A stretch of DNA of 64,000 bases from Triops longicaudatus (taxonomy: Eukaryota > Arthropoda > Branchiopoda > Notostraca > Triopsidae): contig JAGQDJ010000023.1 of NCBI GenBank assembly GCA_022885665.1, forward strand, positions 682,001-746,000, written 5' to 3'. Positions within the stretch are counted from its first letter, which is position 1. The number at the start of each line of letters is the position of its first letter. The notes under the pieces were generated by a model. That model did not search any database. It was not told where the DNA came from and saw nothing but the letters and a program-made list of their open reading frames with translations. Of this stretch, positions 50,001 through 60,200 are shown in pieces. Both the position numbers and the translations under genes were made by a program.

Positions 50001-52904
50001 ATTACAATACATAACTTCACTTTCGAAAGTTGACGGTAACTATTCTTGCAATACTAGCACATTAGAAGCCGTATCGTAATTCCTCATGATTAAGGCCAGG
50101 GTGGAAGGGTGGATCTGAAACGCTATTGGCCGAATATATGGCAAGCTTGTGTGACCGATTTCGCAAACAATATAATAAACTAATGGTTTACAAACCTTGG
50201 CTACAGTACGGATTTATTAAAGCTTGTGAATGTGGTGTCCTCGTGAGATTTTACTGGCTTTTTTTATTTGCAAATTCAACCTAAAAAGGCTAAAAATTTT
50301 GGCGAATTCAAAACCACCGACTTTCTTTCTATTACAATTTCGGGCATACAACATAATTTCCACAACTGACTTTAAAACTGAAAAGGGCCGGGCAAGGCTA
50401 AAAAAATCTCTTAAGAGTTCTTGCGCTGGAAGATACCAACTCCAAAATTGCTCACCCGAAGTATCCAGGAATTTACGTCAGCAGTTATCCTAAGCATCCT
50501 AACTATAGGTCTTCAGAATAGTTGGCATTTTAAATTTTATGTTGACAATCTAAGGTACTCTTCGTCTACGTGGAAATACTGTATATTCCACACAGATCCG
50601 TTTGTTTAAGCCATTTTTGTCGCAAGTGACATAACGTTTGGTGAAGCAAGGCAATTTTATAGCAGCAACGATTTCTGCATTGGCTTCATTGCACTTCTGA
50701 ACGTGAATTTTGGCTACGTTTTTCCCACTAAAAGCTTCAAACATTTACGCGCTTGTACAAAAGTACTAAGAATTTTGCAACTCCCCTATGCCTGCCGTAG
50801 TTAACCCATAACTTCGAGTTGCTATTGTTATGTCAAGCTTATTGTACAGTGAAAGCCTAGCTAAGCGGTGAAGAATTCATCTGCCTTGGTCATTATGCAT
50901 TGCGGAACACACCACTGCTTCTTCTAACTCAGAAGGAAACTAAGTTATCACACTACTTCATGTACTTCTGTTAAGTTTGGTTGTATACTTCTGAGAAGCG
51001 AGGAAACAAATCCGGGAGCAACACCCTAAGCCACCTACGCTGACAGAAAATGGCCGCATTGATGAGTCAATGCCAATAAGCTCTCCAACAATTTTGTAAG
51101 ACTAGTGGAAGATCCAAGGAAAGCCAGACCGGTTGTTTCAAAGCCTTCTCAAAGTAGCTTGAAGTCATGTTAGCTCAGAAGTCGACAAACGAAACCGACG
51201 CATTATTTCCTTTCTATCATGTAAATGTTGTATTGAGCACAGTACAAATTCCAGCGACAAGAAATTACTCCTAATCGAATCACTTGCTGGTGCCAAATCA
51301 TGCGCCTGCCAACCTAAAGAAAGTACAACTTGTGAGGAAGTGTTTTTAAAAGCTAGACAACTATCACAAATTTTAACGCATCAGTTAGGGCAAGTCAAAA
51401 ATAAATCAAAGATTGCAAATCTACTTTGCAGAAATGCTCATTAAGACTTTATCATCAGGAAACGTGGACATTACTTGATAGAAATTTTGCTACCTACCAT
51501 GAGGAATTCGGCTTAGCTTCAAAAAAGGAAAGCAGGAACGCAAGAGGAAACTACAAAATAAGAATCAGTTAGCACTCCCGTAGATTGTCGAATACCTAAA
51601 ATAAGTTTTATAAACTCATCAGGTGGGATAGTAACATCAAAGTACTCAGACTGGGTCGGTACATAAAATTAAGCTCATCATGGAAAAACTTCTTAAATGC
51701 CATGAGATTCAACATACCTTCGTGCGTGGTCTTTCACGTCACTCTTGAGAAGCCAACGCATCTTATATTTGTGGGAAGGCGACCGTCGGCCATACTCTAA
51801 AAGGAAGAACGACCGATTAAGCTAGAGAAAAAGGAATTGGATGCGGTGAATTCACTAAAAAATATCAGGCTGTACGTTCTCTGCAACTGTTTTAAGACAG
51901 GGATAACAAAATTACATCATAAGAAATGGATGCGACCGAATGAAGTACGACTGTAACGTACCTTTCACTGGAGTAATTGTGTACTCGCAAGCCTACTCCG
52001 CTGCAGAGAACTGCTGGCCGTCAAAAATTTGTGTCTATCCGATGTCCTGCAATCAAAACAGGAACAGTTAAAAACTTCGCTATTCTGTTTTTACGGGCCA
52101 TTGAAGACAAAAAGCCTCAGTCAAGTTTGTCTTCACATACCGAAAGGTAATCTGACATATGCTTGTTCAAACATCACTGGTGGCATTCATATTATTACTA
52201 AATTTGTTGCTATTACCATTAAAGATTGAGATGAGGGAACCGCAGCCGACCATCTCAGTGGAAGCAGGAATGGGACATTTCACGAGTGGAGGACATTAAT
52301 CCTACAGGAATAACAGTGAATGAGTAACAGGCGCTAATAGTCATGGTAATAAATTCTTTTCTGTTCGATCAGAATGTATACTGGAATCAAAAGGACTGAC
52401 AAAGCCAGCTTTCATACGAACGAGACTAAGCTCTTCATATAAATTAGGGTAAACTGATCGAAGCTGTCCTCACCGTAATGAAATCAGTGTTTGAATCGTT
52501 CGCGAAACCATTTGCACAAGTTAAGGAGGTGAACGTGCTTCAACTTGAGCGGCATGGGTGACCATGCTTTCACGCGGCATTTCGTTACTCCGGTAGAAAC
52601 CCTAAAACAAATCATTTCTAAATTAATATATGGAAAGCACGATCGAATGTTTCTGGTAGGTCTGCAGAAACCTCAGAGAATGTAGGTAATATTGCACATC
52701 ACAGCTTTTCAGTGTGAGCTAGGAAATACACATCATGTTTCTGAACATGTCGTGGCTTGATAAAATATAAACCATGGACGAATCAAGTAAAACGAAATAG
52801 AAATTGTGTAAAAGCAACAAAGCAGCTTTGTAAATCAAAATGTAAGGTTATATTTTACCGATGCCACATACAACTTTAGATAATTCTAGAAAATTAGAGC
52901 TTAC
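47069..52904. other. Gene-poor region upstream of the serpin
   Basis: This 5.8-kb AT-rich stretch has no supportable coding frame. It could be intergenic, or a long first intron of the serpin if the candidate 5' exon at 52905-52948 is real. The sequence just before the serpin ATG has an acceptor-like TCTAGCAG (about 47083-47090 on the minus strand), which would permit that. Confidence 0.5.
47261..47268 (-). promoter_or_regulatory. TATA-like element upstream of serpin exon 1
   Basis: The sequence is CTATATAG, which reads the same on both strands, about 195 bp upstream of the serpin ATG. It is an alternative to the remote promoter at 52971-52978. Weak evidence. Confidence 0.25.
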
Positions 52905-52948
52905 CTTTCACAGCCTAACGGATAACGCGTCCACAGCTAAGAAAGAAC
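52905..52948 (-). other. Candidate noncoding 5' exon (minus strand)
   Basis: Read on the minus strand, the start is placed about 30 bp beyond a GC-flanked TATA box and the end is GTGAAAG|GTAAGC, a strong donor. No ATG is needed inside. The next minus-strand gene downstream is the serpin, so this may be its first exon. The 5' limit is only estimated from the TATA spacing. Confidence 0.3.
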
Positions 52949-52970
52949 GACCGTTGGGAAGCAGACGCGC

Positions 52971-52978
52971 TATATATA
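52971..52978 (-). promoter_or_regulatory. TATA box TATATATA with GC-rich flanks
   Basis: The minus strand reads GGGGTATATATAGCGCG, a classical TATA context. The octamer is palindromic, so plus-strand use is also possible. A splice donor about 70 bp downstream on the minus strand favours the minus reading. Confidence 0.4.
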
Positions 52979-53808
52979 CCCCAGGAGCCTCCTACCATGC
53001 GACTGGCAAATTGCGAGCGGCTAGGCGGAAATGTAAATCGCTTCTGTTATTTAGCAGCACCACCCAGACACCAAATGCCTCAAGTGTGCAAAATTGAAGC
53101 GTCGTCCTAATCCTACAGATCATCGTTACCAGCGTTTAAAGTTTTCGATTAGCTGATATTATTGTGAAATGTAACAATAATTTTACCCCATGTCAGTCGC
53201 GACCCAACGTTACATCGAGATTTACACGTTAGAACTTGCTTTTCGTTTCCCGTCAAATAACGTAATTACACAATCAGCATAAAGCATATCCGTCTGAAAT
53301 TTATCAAAAATTGGCAATTGAAAAAATATGTTCACGTGGATGGTACGAGGTAATTTTACCTCATAGGGCTGAAATGCGTTGGTCATACAAGCTTCGCAGT
53401 CTATGCTCCCACGTCTTTTTGTGTTCGTTTTCTCACCAATATGATAGCCGCTTAGGCCTACTTTTTTCTTTCGTAGATATCTGAGTTAATCTGGATAACG
53501 GTGGATTTGGATATCCACACTTTTGCGTGACAAGAGAAAACTCTTTGTCTTGAGAGGCATTCGCGAAAACGTACCGACATTCGACTACAATTTCTTCGCT
53601 TGAATATTTCTGCATTTATTAATTTGAAAATCGCAACTGAAATGTGTAATTCATAAAAACACCTCAAAATAATAAATATCGTACATGCAGGAATGACAAG
53701 TGCGGGCATCTTTACAAGACAGACACACATCCACTTCTAACAGAGTTTCCATAAAAAGTGTTTTATGCAAGTATTTTTGTACATAACGGTAAATAAATTT
53801 CTTCTTAT
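52979..53808. other. Intergenic DNA, nothing recognised
   Basis: This is AT-rich sequence without a supportable gene, between the candidate promoter and the mariner-type fragment. Confidence 0.5.
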
Positions 53809-54255
53809 CTACATTGCTTCGGCAGAATCGCCGAACGGCGCACTTGTACTGCTAGTGCCAGATACATTGAGTTTAGAGATGGACCCATCTTTCTGTTTTT
53901 CTTTTTGGCACTTGGTACAAAAGCTCTTCTTGTCCATTTCCTTACCAATTATGCGTCTTACCGTTTCTTTGTCGATGCCTAATTCACTTGCCATTTGTCT
54001 GATTGACATCTGATTGTTCTCCGCGAGTAAGCTGTGGACTTTCTGCACCACTTTAGGGTTAGAGGAGGTTTTCGGCCGGCCGCTGCGAGGGTCATCTTCC
54101 ATTTCCTCTCGACCTTCTTTAAACCGCTTATACCACCGAAACGTTTGCGTCCGGGACAAAGCCTCTTTGCCATAGGCTGCTTGTAGCATAGTATGCGTTT
54201 CAGTTGGAGTTTTCCCCAGCTTAACGCAAAACTTGATACTGTAGCGTTGTTCCAT
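53809..54255 (-). pseudogene. Mariner-type transposase DNA-binding domain, truncated (148 codons)
   Basis: The frame starts at ATG 54255 and reads MEQRYSIKFCVKLGKTPTET. Residues about 3-50 match the HTH_48 domain of mariner/SETMAR-like proteins. A DDPRSGRPKT linker follows, then a second helix-turn-helix (about 62-100, SIRQMASELGIDKETVRRII). After KEMDKKSFCTKC the similarity ends: a Ser/Lys-rich tail of about 35 residues replaces the expected catalytic part, and no DD34D/E core is present. The frame is intact over its whole length. It is either a broken element whose frame survives by chance, or a retained DNA-binding protein. An in-frame extension upstream has no ATG, and its GTTTCTTAG could be an acceptor. 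Confidence 0.75.
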
Positions 54256-54860
54256 TTTAACATCGTCTAAGAAACACGATTCCCGTAGAATCAAGCGTGT
54301 CTACCGAACATAAAACTTAATCATGCTTGGTGATGATCCACACCTCATGTGGGAACTGAATCCTACACCCTCGGGCTCTTTAGCTTGGGTTATTCTAGTT
54401 CAATAACAAATTAAGATTTTAAACATAAATTTACTACCACAATTGTCGCTTACTTTTTTAAAAGGTAACTTCGTTAGCCTATTCATTTTTGAGATAGTTA
54501 TTTGTTAATTCACTTGAATCGCGAGTACTTTTTCTAGCTTAATTCTTCATGCGAAACACTTAAACTTCCTTTAAAACATTTACGCATACAACACATCGTT
54601 GAGTTTGTTGTTTTGACAGCCGTGCTTTGAAACATCTAGCCTGCATTTTTTTACTGCTTGGTAAAAAATGTAATTTTTACAGCAGCGCATAGGTGGCGGC
54701 TACGTCTCAAACGTAGCGACAAAATTGGTCTCGCTCACAGAGGTGGTCTTGTTATCACTTTAGCTTCCACAAGATGGCTTGAGTGTCATTTAAAACAGCA
54801 ACCCAAATCTGTGCAGTGTCTAATCATTGTATATTTGTTAAATTTGTCTGAATATTTATC
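54256..54860. other. Intergenic DNA and putative twinfilin 5' region
   Basis: No gene is recognised here. It must contain the twinfilin promoter and 5' UTR, but I see no TATA box. A GTAATTTTTACAG acceptor-like sequence near 54667-54680 leaves room for a noncoding 5' exon. Confidence 0.5.
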
Positions 54861-55901
54861 ATGTCCCACCAGACAGGAATAAAAGCGAACCAAGAGTTGA
54901 GGGAGTTTTTCAGTAAATGCCGGGATGGCTCAATCCGATATTTTAAAGTATCAATTACCAACGAAGAGTTGATACTGGACTGCAGCGGAAGATTGAAAGG
55001 AAGCTGGGAAGATGATTTCCGTGTTTTAAACTCATTAGTAAAAGATGCTCAACCTGCATATATATTATTTAGATTGGACACCACAAATTCGGCTGGTTAC
55101 GAATGGCTGCTAGTCACCTGGTCTCCTGATTCGTCTCCTGTGAGAGAGAAAATGTTGTACGCATCCACCAAAGCCACCCTGAAAAGTGAATTCGGCCATT
55201 CGTTCATTAAAAATGAGTTTTTCTGTTCCTCCAAAGAAGATTTGACGTTGAAGCATTATAAAGCTCACCTGATTTCGGTGGCCTCACCGGCACCTTTAAC
55301 AAACGCTGAAGAAGAATTAGCCGAAGTTAGGAAGAACGAGAACAGAGCTGACGTGGGCGTTGGCACCCGGCAAGCGACTTGCAATGGCATTTTCTTCCCT
55401 TTAAGCGACTCGGCTCTCAAGGCTTTGCTGGATTTCAAGATCGAAAAGTACGATTACGTTCAGTTAAGCTTAGACACTAAGGAAGAAACCCTAAATTTGG
55501 AGAAAGTGTCGACCAACACCTCCGTCCATTCGTTGCCCACCGTCGCTCAAACCAAAAGCGGCGGTTACCACTTATACAGATTCCCTCATACCCACGAGGG
55601 AGATTATTTGCAAAGCTGTATCTTCATATATTCAATGCCGGGGTCTTCCAGTCCAATCAAGGAACGAATGCTGTACTCCTCTTGCAAAGGTCCCACGACC
55701 GAAGTCTTGGAGAAAGACCTGCACGTCACTATCGACAAAAAGGTGGAAATAGAAAGTGCGGACGAGTTAACCGAAGTGTTCCTTATGGATGAGCTTCATC
55801 CGCCCAAAAACTTACACCAGCCCAAGTTTGCCAAACCGAAAGGGCCGCCAGGCCGTGGAGCTAGACGATTAATTAAAAAAGCCGAGGATGATGCAGAGTA
55901 A
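54861..55901 (+). CDS. twf: Twinfilin, actin monomer and capping-protein binding protein (single exon)
   Basis: Twinfilin is a cytoplasmic regulator of actin dynamics with two ADF/cofilin homology domains. It sequesters ADP-actin monomers, caps barbed ends and binds capping protein. The 346-residue protein begins MSHQTGIKANQELREFF, the conserved twinfilin N-terminus. ADF-H 1 spans about 5-138 (with DSSPVREKMLYASTKATLK) and ADF-H 2 about 175-312 (with SSPIKERMLYSSCKG), the two repeats being visibly similar. The tail (about 318-346, KFAKPKGPPGRGARRLIKK) is the capping-protein/PIP2-binding segment. Length and ends are normal for the family. It is uninterrupted by introns, yet shows no poly(A) tract or frame damage, so it looks functional. 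It is convergent with the Sidestep-like gene. Confidence 0.98.
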   Translation: MSHQTGIKANQELREFFSKCRDGSIRYFKVSITNEELILDCSGRLKGSWEDDFRVLNSLVKDAQPAYILFRLDTTNSAGYEWLLVTWSPDSSPVREKMLYASTKATLKSEFGHSFIKNEFFCSSKEDLTLKHYKAHLISVASPAPLTNAEEELAEVRKNENRADVGVGTRQATCNGIFFPLSDSALKALLDFKIEKYDYVQLSLDTKEETLNLEKVSTNTSVHSLPTVAQTKSGGYHLYRFPHTHEGDYLQSCIFIYSMPGSSSPIKERMLYSSCKGPTTEVLEKDLHVTIDKKVEIESADELTEVFLMDELHPPKNLHQPKFAKPKGPPGRGARRLIKKAEDDAE

Positions 55902-56168
55902 GGACAAAAGGATAACGAAGTTTACTACCTTTCAAAAGGCCTTACTCGATTTCTGTTTTGTGTGTTGTCAGGTTGATCCGTTGTCAGGCTAATTGAACCA
56001 TAGATGTTTTCACTGATTTTTTAGAAGGTAATGGTATTAATAATAAGCCTAATTTTTGGTATGCTGTAATGACGCTGCATCAAATGCCCTTTATTTCCTG
56101 TGTTCTGCTTTCTAAGATGACGAAAACATCTTGAGGGTTCCTGTGATGAGTAATGCATTATCAATTGC

Positions 56169-56174
56169 AATAAA
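56169..56174 (+). terminator. Twinfilin poly(A) signal AATAAA
   Basis: AATAAA lies 268 bp past the twinfilin stop, in GCAATAAACTG. It is the first strong signal downstream. Confidence 0.65.
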
Positions 56175-56201
56175 CTGAAATTAAATGACGCAGAATCCTA
56201 G

Positions 56202-56207
56202 TTTATT
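56202..56207 (-). terminator. Candidate poly(A) signal of the Sidestep-like gene
   Basis: The minus strand reads AATAAA in ACAAATAAAC, about 870 bp past the receptor stop codon. Its cleavage site would overlap the 3' end of twinfilin. ATTAAA variants nearer the stop are possible alternatives. Confidence 0.35.
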
Positions 56208-57072
56208 TGTTATTGTTTTCAGTTTTTCTGGCATGCCGTGATACAATTTGTGACCTCTTATCTAGTCTTGCTCAACTAGCCATAATTAAAGGCACGACTC
56301 TCGCATTTTAAGTTACACAAACGAAGGTAAATTAACGTGCGCAAAGCTTAAAGACAAACTTCAGTTCCAGTAGAAAATATCTGAATTTACTATTAATTAA
56401 TTTTTAATAACTTTACATGTTTGGGTATTTTTTTTTGTAACTGTACATTTTTTTCCCTTAAAATGAGCTTCCTATAATTTTTGTTTCTATTTTTTTTTAT
56501 AATTTCACCTTTTGTTTTATCCGGTGTAAAGTTGAATTCCACACAGGGTCGATATAAAGGCTGCGACGATATTTTTAATGCAAAGAGTCGAAATCCATTA
56601 AAGAATGTATTTCCACCAAGTTACCTATACGGTAGTGTTGGACTGTACTTTACAAGTTCCTATGGCTTCAGTTTTGGTTGGCCTGATACAGTGGCTTTCT
56701 GAAACCCAGAGTAACTTACGTAATTTTCTTACGCCACTTTCTTTGGTCCTGCTGGTTAGTAAGCTGTACTGACCTTTTCTCGTACGTCACTTGCGAGAGA
56801 AATTACACACACTTCGTAGTACACAGAGGTATGGTATGTACGCATGACAAAAAAAGAGAACTTTTTGCTGAATTATTTACAAAACACTTTCCAAAACTGT
56901 AAAGCATTAAGACTTTCGTTTCAGATTTATACTTAAAACGCAACCCGTATATGAATAAATTTAAACAGACAGATTTTCCTCCTTTTACATTCAACCGACA
57001 GAAATTTCGACTGTGTCGGTTTACGGACTGAATTCAAAAATTTTCCTTGTTCACACAATAACATAAGTAGAA
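56208..57072 (-). other. Probable 3' UTR of the Sidestep-like gene
   Basis: This is AT-rich DNA without supportable coding frames, between the receptor stop codon and the candidate AATAAA at 56202-56207. Confidence 0.4.
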
Positions 57073-57294
57073 TCAATTCTTGGTTTCTTGGTAGCCTTCG
57101 AGTAAAGGCATATGATGCAACATAGGAAGGGTAGCTGGCTGCATCTCCAGGTCTTCGGCGAACCTTAATTTGCGACTATGGTCGATTTGGGCGTAAATTG
57201 TTGGGTCAGGCGGCGCCCGCTGTAACGTTCCCGAAGCATGGCTTAGCCCAGGTCGAACCACGGATAATTCAGCGTACATAACCTCCGACTTAGG
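57073..57294 (-). CDS. Sidestep-like last exon (tyrosine-motif tail)
   Basis: The exon begins PKSEVMYAELSVVRPG, continues to PPDPTIYAQIDHSRK and ends EGYQETKN-stop at 57073. It follows a TATTTTAG acceptor. VMYAEL fits the ITIM consensus [VIL]xYxx[VIL], and TIYAQI fits the ITSM form TxYxx[VI]. Confidence 0.88.
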   Translation of the reverse strand, partial: PKSEVMYAELSVVRPGLSHASGTLQRAPPDPTIYAQIDHSRKLRFAEDLEMQPATLPMLHHMPLLEGYQETKN

Positions 57295-60200
57295 CTAAAA
57301 TACCAAAAATACACGAATATTAGTGGAATTCAGAAAGTTGGGTAGAGGCCAATTACCGATAGATTGTTTCTGCGATTGTTGATGCGCTCTAGCGAATCCA
57401 TTTGCTTCGGTCGAGCTCCTGGGGCTGCACGTGAACTCGAGGGATCCCCAATACCAGGACGGATACCCACTATGTTGCCATGAAGGAAATGGAGAGGATT
57501 GTCCGTAACATGTACAGGAAGAATACTATCACCTACCCACACCAATCAACGCTCATGCAGGTTAGCACTCTTTTATATGTGCAGGGGATAATAATTTTAA
57601 TAATAAAGAATGCAAAGTTTTTCCAAACATTTCTATACTTAAGGGATCGCAAACACCACAATAGCACGAAATTCGTGTTGGCATGCACAAGCGGACAAAG
57701 CTTAGGCTGTAAAAGCCTTTTCTCACGTGCTAATTTCAATGAGGATCACGCAGAACGAAAGAATTTCAAACCGTAACTTAAAGTAAAATTTGTGCTAATC
57801 GTATAAAATGTTATGATAGTCTCAACTACAATCTCTGCAGACTTAGAAGTTTTCAAAAGTACAGACGATAAGAAAAGCCATGTTTCACGACTCAGCTTTG
57901 CTATAGTATTCGCACAGTTGATTAAGACACGTGATCAAGTGATTCTTTCATTAATTAGCAAATAGAAGGACCGTTTCGCATTGTCGCCCTCGTGGTTAAC
58001 AACAGACTTACGAAAACAAGTCCAACTTGCCAAATAGTAAGCTTCCATGTGAAGCCCCGAGTCAGTTGCCAACGCATGTCCGCCCCTAACGCTATTAAAA
58101 GTCAAAATGTCTCGCGAACCTGAAAAGCTTCACACTAACCAACAGAAAAACTTAAAAGAAGAACCGCTATTATAGCTTTTAATCACGCGAGAAGCATGCT
58201 TTGGAACACACCGCCTATGCCATTCTTCAAGTTCGCAACTAAATAAGAAAATGCGAGGGTTTTTTGGGGAGGGGAACTGCGAAAACGAGGAAAGAAATAT
58301 ACCTCTGTCTTGCATAATGAGATCCGGATCCTTATCAGCCAGCGGTGTAAATCCATCTTCTAGATCGCTGCTGCCATCGGTCTTAGCTCTTCGTTTCATT
58401 TCAGCTTCACACGCGGCTCTAGCGGCAGCGGCTTCGGCTTTTTGTCTTCGAGAACGCATTCTCAGTCCCACCAGAACGCCAGCGACTAACAATACTCCGG
58501 TTCCGACAATACCCAATAAAATGCCCAAGGTGGGAGTAAATTGGAAAGCGTGAGGCGATCCCGTCTGTTTTTCTGCCGGGAGACCAGCATTGCCAGTAGC
58601 TTCCAGCATGACAGGTTCGCTACTTCCACGAGCATTGACAGCCCGAAGCCTGAGCATTGTTCCCGCGGCAGGGATAACAGCGACGCTGCCGACATGTATT
58701 GAACCCGAGGACGGCGAGGAAGAAAAGGAGTCTACTTGCATATCTAAGCGCACTGATTCATCCCGATCGCGTTGCTGGGGACTTTTCGTGCCTCCGTAAC
58801 TATTTTTGGCACCGTAAGATGTTTTCGATTTAGGGGTGGCTATGTCTTTGTCTTTAAGTTTGCTGTCGGCATGCTCTAATTCGCGGGCTAGGTCCTGGAG
58901 CTCGTACTTTTTTGTCGTCGGGTGTTTGACATTATTACCGACAACGGCAGCGCCGCTGAAGAAGAGCGTAAAAAGCGGCGAGGACGATGTTAAATTTGCC
59001 AGGAGATGTTTGTTTTTGGCATCGAATACTTCCAATGCAAAATGCTGTGGCAACCCGCCATCAAAACCTTCGGTGCATTCCACTTCTAAAGAGACCAACG
59101 TGTGGTTGGATATCGTACAATTGCTAGGCGGGTCCGGGATACCTGAAAATCAAAGATAGAGACGATAAAAGACCGTAAAGAAGAAAAAACGAGACTGCTA
59201 CAAAATAATAAAAACAAAAATATATTACCTGCCGGATCCACATGGAAGACACAAGGCTCTAACTGCTCCCCTAAAGAATTGGTGCCCCAGCATAGCAACG
59301 ATCCAAAGTCCAACTCCGTACGGGGTACATATCGCAGTGTACTGCTCCGGCCATCGGCCGATGTTCGTTGCGTTCCGCTCACGTCTACCAAATCGCCCGT
59401 GCCGTTAAACGACCATCGGAAACTCCGGGAGGGCGGCTGAGCGTCCACTTGGCAGAGAATTTCAGTCGTGTGGCCTTTGGCTCCGCCGTAAACGGCGACT
59501 TGTCCTTGCCGACACACGGGCTTATCTGTTGTCACGACAAAGAGGACCGAGTGACTTTATATAACCGCTTTACAAAACCTTCCTTTTCTCATGAAACTTT
59601 CAACAAAAAAGTCACAATATTCACAAGCTATTCACTTGTTGATAAAGCATTTAGCAAGATCATTATTTAGCACTAAAGTCCTGGTTTTGTAACACTCGCA
59701 TGTGTAGCATTTCTAGCTTTAGGGTCTCTTAAAAGTAAAGATTATAATCCTGTCAAACGGGTTTATAAAAGGGATTCACTTAAGATCATCGCTCTTCTAC
59801 TTTGCATTATGGCGCAGTATTCCTTTCCCTCTTCGGAAAACACAGCTGACTCGTTTCCCTTCCTTCGGTTTCAAAGAACATTGTAGAAGTAAGCTTCTAA
59901 AGAAGTGTTAACGAGAAAAATGATCTATAGCAAGAAAAAATAATAATAAATAACCATGCGTACTTTCACTAAATTATAATATTCCTGAAGTAGCAATTTT
60001 TTATCGAGCCTTTATTGCCATTTATAACCCAAGTTGTGTGCCTACATTGCGAGATAATATTCAACATGTTTTGATTGGTCATTAACATACTTCGGTCAAC
60101 AAGAGCTTTCAGTAAGCTTCCAAAACTGAATGCGGACAACCGTAACTAATTTTGGACAGCTATAAATAGAAAGTAGCCCAAGACGGAGAGACTTAGGATA

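Noticed and set aside
53760..54316. 8-bp inverted repeat GTTTTATG (53760-53767) / CATAAAAC (54309-54316) flanking the mariner-type fragment
   Set aside because: It is too short and AT-rich to be accepted as transposon termini, and no TA duplication is evident.
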